The notes under the pieces: model-generated
Told to the model about the DNA's origin: nothing
The model's input: the letters and a program-made list of their open reading frames with translations, nothing else
Databases searched by the model: none
NCBI GenBank assembly: GCA_005882155.1
Contig: VBCQ01000144.1
Coordinates: 1 to 5,765 of the forward strand
From: Betaproteobacteria bacterium
Lineage (GTDB): Bacteria > Pseudomonadota > Gammaproteobacteria > Burkholderiales > Burkholderiaceae_C
Direction: 5' to 3'
DNA length: 5,765 nt
Shown here: in pieces, positions 1 through 5,272 of the stretch
How the letters are laid out: each line of letters opens with the position of its first letter
How positions within the stretch are numbered: position 1 is the stretch's first letter
Position numbers and translations under genes: made by a program

Positions 1-1129
1 CGCAGACCGCGTAGAGCTCGCCCTTGTCGTTGAACAGCGGCGCCTTCGCCGACAGCAGCGTGTGCGGTCCGTCGTCGAGCGGGATCGTCTCCTCTTCCTG
101 CAGCGCGGTGCGCTCGGCGATCACGCGCTGGTCGAAGCGGCGCAGCGGCGCGGCGCGCTCGGCGGAGAAGAGCTCGTAGTCGGTCTTGCCGACGAAGGCT
201 TCGACCGGCTTGCCGTGCAGCTCGGCGCAGCGCCGGTTCACCATCAGGTAGCGCCCGTCCAGGCCCTTGACCGAGATCATCGCGAGCGAGTTGTCGATGA
301 TCGCCTGCAGCAGCCCGCGGTTGCGCTCGTAGGCGACGAACAGCCGCGCGCGCTCGGCATCGACGACGCCGCGGCGCTTGAGCTCATCGGCCAGCGCACG
401 CCGCATGTCGTTCAGCGCAGTGGCGACGTGATCGAGCTCGTCGGGCAGGTCGCCCGGCTGGCGCGCCAGCACCAGCGCGTCGCCCATGTGGTCGAGGCTC
501 AGGCTGCGTGCGTAGCGCGCCATGTGCTCGAGGTGGCGCGTGACCCAGCGGCCGACCAGCGAGAAGATGAACAGCGCGACGAGGAAGGTGCCGCCGGTCG
601 TCATCGCGAGGATCAAGCCAGCCTTGCGCAGCAGCCGCTGGTAGACGCCATCGAGCGTCGCGCTGACCGTCAGCACGCCGAGCCGCGCGCCGCCGGCCTG
701 CTCGTGGTGCAGCGCGAACTCGCGCGTCACCGAATCGAGCCCGGGCCGCGTGCCGACCGCATAGCGTTCGCCGCCGGCGGCCTTCAGCTCGGCGAACTTC
801 ACGTCGGGCAACTGCAGCAGTCCGTTGAGCTGCAAGCGCAGCCCCGTGTCATCGAACGACCACAGGCTGTTCGCGAGGCTCGCCAGACGCGAGCGCTCGA
901 CCTGATTGAGCTCGTCTTCGATCGTCGACACCTCGCGCTGGTAGTCGACGACCAGCTGCAGGCCGGTCGCGACGAGCGCGATGCAGGTGCTGGCGAGCAC
1001 GATCGCAGCGAGCAGCCGGTAACCGAGCCGATGCTCACGCGGGTGGGCGAGAAGGCGCCGTGCCAGGCGCGTGGCGAATGCCCTCGCGCCGGCGCGAATC
1101 CACCTGATCGGCTGCCCCTTGATCGCCAC
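1..1129 (-). CDS. Membrane sensor protein with periplasmic sensor region, HAMP-like linker and PAS domain (C-terminus beyond window)
   Basis: N-terminal 376 residues of a signal-transduction protein; the gene runs off the left edge. From the GTG at 1127-1129 the protein has a basic N-terminus, a first membrane helix at about residues 39-61, an extracytoplasmic region at about 62-169, and a second helix at about 170-193. A HAMP-like linker follows at about 194-250 (it includes PGDLPDELDHVATALNDM), then a helical connector and a PAS domain from about 272 to the edge (IIDNSLAMISVKGLDGRYLMVN, then GKTDYELF). The periplasmic part has a NSLWSFDD...LPDV pattern like CHASE-type (CHASE5/CHASE8-like) sensors; that family name is tentative. 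The output domain is not visible, so histidine kinase, diguanylate cyclase and hybrid kinase are all possible. The start is chosen because AGGGA lies just upstream of the GTG and the reading stays plausible from there. The frame stays open further upstream without a good ATG. The gene is transcribed divergently from the oxidoreductase. Confidence 0.85.
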   Translation of the reverse strand, partial: MAIKGQPIRWIRAGARAFATRLARRLLAHPREHRLGYRLLAAIVLASTCIALVATGLQLVVDYQREVSTIEDELNQVERSRLASLANSLWSFDDTGLRLQLNGLLQLPDVKFAELKAAGGERYAVGTRPGLDSVTREFALHHEQAGGARLGVLTVSATLDGVYQRLLRKAGLILAMTTGGTFLVALFIFSLVGRWVTRHLEHMARYARSLSLDHMGDALVLARQPGDLPDELDHVATALNDMRRALADELKRRGVVDAERARLFVAYERNRGLLQAIIDNSLAMISVKGLDGRYLMVNRRCAELHGKPVEAFVGKTDYELFSAERAAPLRRFDQRVIAERTALQEEETIPLDDGPHTLLSAKAPLFNDKGELYAVC

Positions 1130-1271
1130 GCTCGTCCCTGCTCGCGGTATTCGTTGACGGGTTAACGGCTCGATTGGGCGGAAATTGAGCGCTGGCGAGG
1201 CGCAGCGGCCCCGCGATGCGCCGTTGTTCACGTGGCAAACTGGCTCCAACCGCCACTCACCTGGAAGCGCC
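1130..1271. promoter_or_regulatory. Divergent intergenic region between sensor gene and oxidoreductase
   Basis: These 142 bp separate the sensor start (minus strand) from the oxidoreductase start (plus strand), so they should hold the promoters of both. A TTGACG resembling a -35 box lies at 1154-1159 on the plus strand, but I see no convincing -10 box at the right distance. The only clear structure is the small palindrome listed separately. The frame of the oxidoreductase stays open back to a TTG at 1185, but that stretch has no conserved family sequence. Confidence 0.45.
1152..1167. promoter_or_regulatory. Imperfect palindrome CGTTGAC-GG-GTTAACG, possible operator
   Basis: CGTTGAC (1152-1158) and GTTAACG (1161-1167) are inverted copies matching at 6 of 7 positions around a 2-bp centre. 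The site lies 23 bp upstream of the sensor GTG and about 100 bp upstream of the oxidoreductase ATG. Its size and position would suit a dimeric regulator, but no known consensus is matched and no regulator gene is in the window. A chance occurrence cannot be excluded. Confidence 0.25.
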
Positions 1272-2270
1272 ATGACACCGGTTCGCTGGGGCATCCTCTC
1301 CACCGCCAAGATCGGCACTCAACGCGCGATTCCCGGCATGCTCAAGAGCTCGCTGCTGCAGGTCGCGGCGCTGGCCTCGCGCAGCCTCCCCGCGGCGCAG
1401 GAGGCTGCGGCGGCACTCGGCATCCCGAGGGCCTACGGGTCCTACGACGCGCTCCTCGCCGACCCGGCGATCGAAGCGATCTACAACCCGTTGCCGAATC
1501 ACCTCCACGTTCCGCTGACGCTCGCCGCGGCGCAAGCCGGCAAGCATGTCCTGTGCGAGAAGCCGATGGCGATGACTGCGGGCGAGCTCGAGGTGCTGCG
1601 GCCCTATGCGTCGAAGGTGCATTTGCGCGAAGCCTTCATGGTGCGCTTCCATCCGCAATGGATCGCCGCGCGCGAGCATGTGCGGCGCGGCGAGATCGGC
1701 GAGCTGCGATTCATCCAGGTGCCGTTCAGCTACTTCAACGCCGACCCGGCGAACATCCGCAACATGGCCGACATCGGCGGCGGCGCGCTCTACGACATCG
1801 GCTGCTATGCGATCGTCGCCGGCCGCTGGTTCTTCGAAGCCGAGCCCGATCGCGTGGCCGCGACGATGGCGCGCGACCCGGTGTTCCGCACCGACATCGC
1901 GACCAGCGGCTTGCTCGAATTCGCCGGCGGGCGCCAGCTCGCCTTCAGCGTGTCGACGCAAGCGGCGCGCTATCAGCGCATCGAGCTCGTCGGCACGCAA
2001 GGCCGCATCGAGATCGAGATCCCGTTCAACGCGCCGCAGGACCTGACGACGCGCTATTCGATCGACGACGCGAGCGCGCTTGACGGCAGCGGCATCCGCA
2101 CGATCACGCTGCCGGTCGCCGACCAGTACCAGCTGCAAGCCGAAGCGTTCTCGCGTGCGGTGCGCGACGAGGCGCCCGATGCGCGCGGGCTCGACGACGC
2201 GGTGGCCAACATGCGCGTCATCGATGCGCTGTTCGCGTCGGCGAAGAGCGGTCGCTTCGAGCGGCCGTGA
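1272..2270 (+). CDS. Gfo/Idh/MocA-family NAD(P)-dependent oxidoreductase
   Basis: A 332-residue cytoplasmic dehydrogenase, the usual length for the family. The N-terminal Rossmann fold opens with RWGILSTAKIG (residues 5-15). The cofactor-binding signature KHVLCEKPMAM has its Glu-Lys-Pro at 96-98. EAFMVRFHPQW (120-130) and GGGALYDIGCYA (169-180) follow, the latter carrying Asp175 and Tyr179 at the catalytic positions. Tyr in place of the more usual His in that motif, together with the EAFM-RFHP block, places it near the D-xylose dehydrogenase / dihydrodiol dehydrogenase / glucose-fructose oxidoreductase branch. A sugar or polyol-like substrate is likely but not determined. The ATG at 1272 is preferred over the upstream in-frame TTG at 1185 because family homology begins with MTPVRWGIL and GGAAG-like sequence (GGAAG at 1262-1266) precedes it. 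There is no Tat or Sec signal. Its last 53 bp overlap the 3' end of the convergent LanC-like gene. Confidence 0.93.
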   Translation: MTPVRWGILSTAKIGTQRAIPGMLKSSLLQVAALASRSLPAAQEAAAALGIPRAYGSYDALLADPAIEAIYNPLPNHLHVPLTLAAAQAGKHVLCEKPMAMTAGELEVLRPYASKVHLREAFMVRFHPQWIAAREHVRRGEIGELRFIQVPFSYFNADPANIRNMADIGGGALYDIGCYAIVAGRWFFEAEPDRVAATMARDPVFRTDIATSGLLEFAGGRQLAFSVSTQAARYQRIELVGTQGRIEIEIPFNAPQDLTTRYSIDDASALDGSGIRTITLPVADQYQLQAEAFSRAVRDEAPDARGLDDAVANMRVIDALFASAKSGRFERP

Positions 2271-3480
2271 TGCCGGCGTCGAACAAGTCGAGCGTCGGGA
2301 AGTCGCCTGCGCCGCGAATGCAGTCCCACAGGTAGATCGCAAAGCCCGGGTCGCCGGTCCATAGCGAGTAGCGCAGCTGGCCGACCCGCGCGGCCTCGGC
2401 TTCGGTCTGCACGATGCCGTGCATCGCGAACGAGCGCGCACGCGTGAGCCACATCGCGTCGCCGCTGCGCTGGTACAGCTTCAAGAACGCATAGCCGTTG
2501 CCGCCGGTGCCGTGGCACAGGTTCGATCCCTTGGTGAGCGGGCCGGCGACCCACGTGGCCTCGCCGGCGGCGCGCAGCACCTCGTCGAGCTCGGTGCCGG
2601 GCAGGTCGGCGAGGCAGATGACGAAGCCCGGCGCGCCATGGCAGTACTGCATCAGCTGGCGCGGCGGCGGCGCGCCGGGCGCAGCGAGCCAGGCCGGCCA
2701 GTTGGCGAGCGACCCTTCGCGGATCGCGGTGTGGGCAATTGTCTGCGTGATGATCGTCTGCCAATCGGCCCACTCGGAGGCGTCGAGCAGATCGCGGCCG
2801 TGGATCAATACCGACGCCGTCGCGACGAAGCCATGCACCGCATCGAGGTAGGTGCTGCGCTGGCCGTACATGTCCTGCGTCCAGTAGTGGCACTGGTGTT
2901 CGTCGGACCACAGCAGCTGCGAATGCAATCGGCGCGCGCTGCGTCGAAACAGCTCGGCCCAGCGCGCTTCGCCGCGGCGCCGATAAAGAAACAGCGCGGC
3001 GAGCATCGTGCCCGGCGAGCCCCACATCAGCTCGCGCGCCGGATGGTCGATGTTGCCGGCGATCAGCGATTCGAGACGATCGGCATGCTCGTCGCTCGGG
3101 TTCAGGCTGTCGGCGAGCAGCAGGATGCCGGTGTCGCCGATCAGGTACGACGCGGCTTCGGCATCGGCGCTGTCGCCGAGTGCGGCTTGATTGAGAGGGA
3201 GCAATGCGTCGACATGGTCGGCGATGGGCAGCTCGAGGCGCGCGGCGCCGACGCTGTCGAGATAGTGCAGGGCCCAGAACACGCCGGATGCGCCGTGGTA
3301 CAGCGGATAAGCGGGGTCGCGTGGCCCGCCATCGGCGTCGCGCGGGTGAACTGGCCAATGCGACTGCGCCGAGAAGTGCGCCTCGGTGTCGCGCACGATG
3401 CGCTCGATCATTGCGTGGGCACGCGCTTCATCCCAGGGGATGTCCTGCAACGGCTCATGGCGGGCGGGGTCGTGGAGCAT
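2218..3480 (-). CDS. LanC-like protein (LANCL-type, zinc-binding seven-repeat fold)
   Basis: A 420-residue protein with the alpha/alpha-barrel pattern of lanthionine synthetase C proteins. Seven glycine motifs occur in order: YHGASGVFW (61), LIGDTGILL (113), LMWGSPGTM (151), DAVHGFVAT (213), QYCHGAPGF (278), LCHGTGGNGYAFL (321) and LWTGDPGFAIYL (373). By homology to nisin cyclase NisC, Cys280, Cys322 and His323 are the zinc ligands and His216 matches the catalytic histidine. The CHGAPG form, with His after the first zinc Cys where lantibiotic cyclases usually have Tyr, resembles eukaryotic LANCL proteins. LANCL enzymes are known to add glutathione to dehydroamino-acid-containing proteins; that role here is inference. 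No lanthipeptide precursor or dehydratase is present. The ATG has no clear Shine-Dalgarno sequence; Met24 (ATG ending at 3411) is an alternative start. About 17 C-terminal residues are encoded antisense to the oxidoreductase 3' end. Confidence 0.9.
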   Translation of the reverse strand: MLHDPARHEPLQDIPWDEARAHAMIERIVRDTEAHFSAQSHWPVHPRDADGGPRDPAYPLYHGASGVFWALHYLDSVGAARLELPIADHVDALLPLNQAALGDSADAEAASYLIGDTGILLLADSLNPSDEHADRLESLIAGNIDHPARELMWGSPGTMLAALFLYRRRGEARWAELFRRSARRLHSQLLWSDEHQCHYWTQDMYGQRSTYLDAVHGFVATASVLIHGRDLLDASEWADWQTIITQTIAHTAIREGSLANWPAWLAAPGAPPPRQLMQYCHGAPGFVICLADLPGTELDEVLRAAGEATWVAGPLTKGSNLCHGTGGNGYAFLKLYQRSGDAMWLTRARSFAMHGIVQTEAEAARVGQLRYSLWTGDPGFAIYLWDCIRGAGDFPTLDLFDAGITAARSDRSSPTRTAHR

Positions 3481-3507
3481 GGGGGCACTTTAGCGGGTGG
3501 GGCGGGA

Positions 3508-3532
3508 CTTCGACAGGCTCAGTCCGAACGGG
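3508..3532 (+). repeat. Repeat unit A, left outer arm
   Basis: Begins CTTCGACAGGCTCAG and ends TCCGAACGGG. It pairs with 3667-3691 with one mismatch (C against T inside GCYTGTCG). It lies only 28 bp upstream of the LanC-like start codon. Confidence 0.85.
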
Positions 3533-3549
3533 TTTGTGTTTGTTGCAGG

Positions 3550-3573
3550 GCTTCGATACCTCAGCCCGAACGG
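3550..3573 (+). repeat. Repeat unit B, left inner arm
   Basis: Begins GCTTCGATACCTCAG and ends CCCGAACGG. It is an exact reverse complement of 3621-3644 and a diverged relative of unit A in direct orientation. Confidence 0.85.
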
Positions 3574-3620
3574 AGATTGGAGAACGGAGGATTGAGTGTT
3601 GCCATCCACTTGTCCCCATC

Positions 3621-3644
3621 CCGTTCGGGCTGAGGTATCGAAGC
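3621..3644 (-). repeat. Repeat unit B', right inner arm
   Basis: Begins CCGTTCGGGCTGAGG and ends TATCGAAGC. It is a perfect 24-base inverted match to 3550-3573. Confidence 0.85.
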
Positions 3645-3666
3645 CTTCTCCAAACACAAACCACAC

Positions 3667-3691
3667 CCCGTTCGGACTGAGCTTGTCGAAG
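3667..3691 (-). repeat. Repeat unit A', right outer arm
   Basis: Begins CCCGTTCGGACTGAG and ends CTTGTCGAAG. It is a 24 of 25 inverted match to 3508-3532. It lies 19 bp beyond the cupin stop codon in the direction of cupin transcription, so the long hairpin could end or protect that transcript. There is no T-run of the kind seen in a standard intrinsic terminator. Confidence 0.85.
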
Positions 3692-3710
3692 GCCCCCACC
3701 CCGCACCCCC

Positions 3711-4187
3711 TCACATATCCTTCGGCATCGTCTCCGGCTTCTTGTCGTTGACGATGTCCGCGATCGTCAGCTCGACCGGGCTCGACGTCTCGTTCTTCCA
3801 CCAATGCTTGGTGCCCAGAAATTCGCGCGAAACGTCGCCGGCTTTGTGCAGGATCGGCACGCTGCACTTGCTGCTGTTCTCGTAGATCTGACCGGCGGTG
3901 ACCATGATCAGCGCAGGGCGGTCCGCATGATCGTGCAAGGGCACGACGCCGCCGGGTGCGATCGTCATGTGGCGCATGCGAAGACGCCGTTGCGAGAGCT
4001 TGACGTTCTCGTTGGCCAGATCGATGGCGGCGAGCTCGGTGTCGGTGATGCCGATGGGGGCCGACGGCGCACCCGCCAATGCGTTGGCCGCCGCCTTGCC
4101 GGCAGGGCATTCGCCGGCGTGTGCCGCGCTGCCGGCCGCGAGCATGCAAGCAAGCAAGATCGAAGGGCGTGAGATCAAAGTGGACAT
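3711..4187 (-). CDS. Small exported cupin-domain protein
   Basis: A 158-residue protein. The N-terminus is a Sec signal peptide with a hydrophobic core ILLACMLAAG and probable cleavage after SAAHA (residue 24), giving a periplasmic mature protein. A single cupin domain follows. Motif 1 is PGGVVPLHDHADRPALIMVTAG, with the His pair at 85 and 87; motif 2 is AGDVSREFLGTKHWWKNETSSPVEL, with His128 and Asn132. The glutamate usually found in motif 1 is not at its expected place, so the metal site may be three-His or absent. Mature Cys27 and Cys108 could form a disulfide. Substrate and role are unknown; the conserved cupin core alone does not tell enzyme from binding protein. The start is the ATG at 4185-4187 because AGGAG sits 7 bases upstream and the signal peptide begins there. 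An in-frame ATG 13 codons earlier lacks such support. Confidence 0.82.
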   Translation of the reverse strand: MSTLISRPSILLACMLAAGSAAHAGECPAGKAAANALAGAPSAPIGITDTELAAIDLANENVKLSQRRLRMRHMTIAPGGVVPLHDHADRPALIMVTAGQIYENSSKCSVPILHKAGDVSREFLGTKHWWKNETSSPVELTIADIVNDKKPETMPKDM

Positions 4188-4194
4188 GGCGCTT

Positions 4195-4199
4195 CTCCT
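4195..4199 (-). promoter_or_regulatory. Ribosome binding site of the cupin gene
   Basis: On the minus strand the sequence reads AGGAG, then seven bases, then the ATG at 4187. This is a strong Shine-Dalgarno match and decides the start in favour of the shorter, signal-peptide-bearing protein. Confidence 0.75.
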
Positions 4200-4208
4200 G
4201 GTTGGGCA

Positions 4209-4236
4209 ATGGCGGGTTTTCGCCATCGATGCATCG
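4209..4236. promoter_or_regulatory. Small stem-loop plus adjacent 10-bp palindrome in the cupin leader
   Basis: ATGGCG (4209-4214) and CGCCAT (4221-4226) form a perfect 6-bp stem with a 6-base loop. It is followed directly by the perfect palindrome CGATGCATCG (4227-4236). Both lie just upstream of the cupin ribosome binding site, where an operator or leader structure could act. Function is a guess, and short palindromes are frequent by chance. Confidence 0.2.
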
Positions 4237-4310
4237 GTCGCTGCAGCGTGCCTTCCGCTTACATCGCCCGCTTCTTGAAACGCGGCGGGCCGCTCTCATC
4301 TGGGCGCTTT

Positions 4311-4317
4311 GGAGGAG
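4311..4317 (+). promoter_or_regulatory. Ribosome binding site of the protease gene
   Basis: GGAGGAG lies six bases before the GTG at 4324. This near-perfect Shine-Dalgarno sequence fixes GTG as the start and excludes the in-frame TTG at 4309, which overlaps the site itself. Confidence 0.8.
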
Positions 4318-4323
4318 TCTCGC

Positions 4324-5262
4324 GTGGGCGCCAACGATGCTTTCCTGCTCGATGCCTATTCGCAAACCGTCAGCGACGTGGTCGAGCGAGCCGGGCCCAG
4401 CGTGGCCTCGGTGCGCGTGCTGGGCGGCGCCACCGATCGAGACGCGCCGCTCGGCAGCGGATCGGGCTTCTTGTTCACTCCCGACGGCTACTTGCTGACC
4501 AACTCGCACGTCGTGCGAGCCGGTGCCCAGCGACCGCCACCGAAAGCCAAGCGGTACGCCGCGTCACTCAGCGACGGGCGCGAGTTCGATGCCCGCTGGG
4601 TCGGCGACGACCCCGACACCGACCTTGCGGTGCTGTGCATCGACGGCATGTCGCGCGGCTCGCTGACGCCGCTGCTGCTCGGCCGCTCGGCGCTGCTGCG
4701 GCGCGGCGAGATCGCGATCGCGATCGGCAACCCGCTCGGCTTCGAGCACACCGTGACCGCCGGCATCGTCAGCGCGCTCGGCCGCAGCATGCGATCCGGC
4801 ACCGGCCGCCTGATCCCCGACGTGATCCAGACCGACGCCGCGCTGAACCCGGGCAACTCGGGCGGGCCGCTGCTGAACTCGCGCGGCGAAGTGATCGGCG
4901 TCAACACCGCGATCATTCGCGGCGCGCAATCGATCAGCTTCGCCGTCGCGGTCGACATCGCGTCGTGGGTCATTCCGCAACTGCTGCAGCATGGACGCGT
5001 GCGGCGCGGCTACCTCGGCGTTGGCGGTGCGACGGCCGCGCTCGACCGCCGCGTCATGCTCGCTTTCGGCCTCGCCCAAAGCCACGCGGTGCGCGTCTCG
5101 TCGGTCGAGTCCAACAGCCCGGCGCAGCGTGCCGGGCTGCGCGAAGGCGACCTGATCGTCGGCATCGACGGCGTGACGATCGACTCGGTCGATCGACTGC
5201 ACCAGACGCTCGACGCGAGCCGCGTGCAGCGCGACTGCGTCGTGAAAGTGCTGAGCCATTAA
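4324..5262 (+). CDS. HtrA/DegP-like trypsin-fold serine protease with one PDZ domain, no signal peptide
   Basis: A 312-residue S1C-type serine protease. The catalytic triad is complete: His62 in LLTNSHVV, Asp100 in DPDTDLAVL and Ser179 in LNPGNSGGPLL. The protease core covers about residues 15-215, with other HtrA signatures such as GSGSGFLFTPDG (44-55) and AIGNPLGFEHTVTAGIVSA (133-151). One PDZ domain occupies about 222-308 (YLGVGG, then SPAQRAGLREGDLIVGIDG). HtrA proteins usually cut or chaperone misfolded envelope proteins. Here the N-terminus MGANDAFLLDAYSQTV has no signal peptide or membrane anchor, so as called the protein would be cytoplasmic. The protein ends soon after the first PDZ, unlike DegP with two. 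The substrate is unknown. The following acetyltransferase gene starts 10 bp after the stop. Confidence 0.9.
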   Translation: MGANDAFLLDAYSQTVSDVVERAGPSVASVRVLGGATDRDAPLGSGSGFLFTPDGYLLTNSHVVRAGAQRPPPKAKRYAASLSDGREFDARWVGDDPDTDLAVLCIDGMSRGSLTPLLLGRSALLRRGEIAIAIGNPLGFEHTVTAGIVSALGRSMRSGTGRLIPDVIQTDAALNPGNSGGPLLNSRGEVIGVNTAIIRGAQSISFAVAVDIASWVIPQLLQHGRVRRGYLGVGGATAALDRRVMLAFGLAQSHAVRVSSVESNSPAQRAGLREGDLIVGIDGVTIDSVDRLHQTLDASRVQRDCVVKVLSH

Positions 5263-5272
5263 AGTGGTTGGC

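Larger units (their letters stand above)
3508..3691. repeat. Four-unit nested inverted repeat forming one long hairpin
   Basis: The left half (3508-3573) and right half (3621-3691) are inverted copies of each other around a 47-base centre (3574-3620). The outer arms (25 bp) match at 24 of 25, a middle block (3531-3542 with 3651-3662, GGTTTGTGTTTG) matches at 12 of 12, and the inner arms (24 bp) match at 24 of 24. The short spacers between blocks (3543-3549 and 3645-3650) do not pair well. Outer and inner arms are themselves related: both begin CTTCGA and end CCGAACGG. The unit belongs to a dispersed repeat type I recall from many Burkholderiales genomes. The region holds no gene. It separates the cupin stop from the LanC-like start, and both genes are read leftward through it. 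Confidence 0.9.
4188..4323. promoter_or_regulatory. Divergent intergenic region between cupin and protease genes
   Basis: These 136 bp must hold the cupin leader and probably promoters for both directions. A TTGAAA at 4275-4280 (plus strand) could be a -35 box for the protease, but the -10 position is GC-rich and unconvincing. Two small symmetrical elements near the cupin leader are listed separately. Confidence 0.4.

Noticed and set aside
62..1165. Long plus-strand open frame of 367 codons opposite the sensor gene
   Set aside because: It is rich in Arg, Ala, Gln and Asp with no domain, and arises from GC-biased codons of the real gene on the other strand, which has membrane helices and a PAS domain.
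1185..1271. Longer oxidoreductase starting at the TTG at 1185
   Set aside because: The extra 29 residues have no family similarity and the family's conserved sequence starts at the ATG at 1272.
1257..2441. Long minus-strand open frame of 394 codons opposite the oxidoreductase
   Set aside because: The low-complexity Arg/Ala-rich product has no recognisable motif, while the plus strand encodes a complete Gfo/Idh/MocA protein.
2218..3480. Lanthipeptide biosynthetic cluster
   Set aside because: Only the LanC-like gene is present. The flanking genes are an oxidoreductase and a cupin, and I see no short Ser/Thr/Cys-rich precursor frame with a ribosome binding site.
2419..3633. Long plus-strand open frame opposite the LanC-like gene and extending into the repeat
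   Set aside because: The product has no domain and crosses the hairpin repeat; the LanC-like motifs are on the opposite strand.
3508..3691. CRISPR array or insertion sequence
   Set aside because: There are only four units in inverted rather than regular direct order, no equal-length spacers, no cas genes, and the 47-base centre is too short for a transposase.
3508..3691. Standard intrinsic terminator
   Set aside because: The stems are far longer than usual and no T-run follows on either strand, so it is listed as a repeat with possible effects on transcription.
4135..4187. Lipoprotein signal (LLAC) in the cupin protein
   Set aside because: The Cys at residue 14 falls in the middle of the hydrophobic core and is followed by more hydrophobic residues, whereas SAAHA at 20-24 is a good ordinary signal peptidase site.
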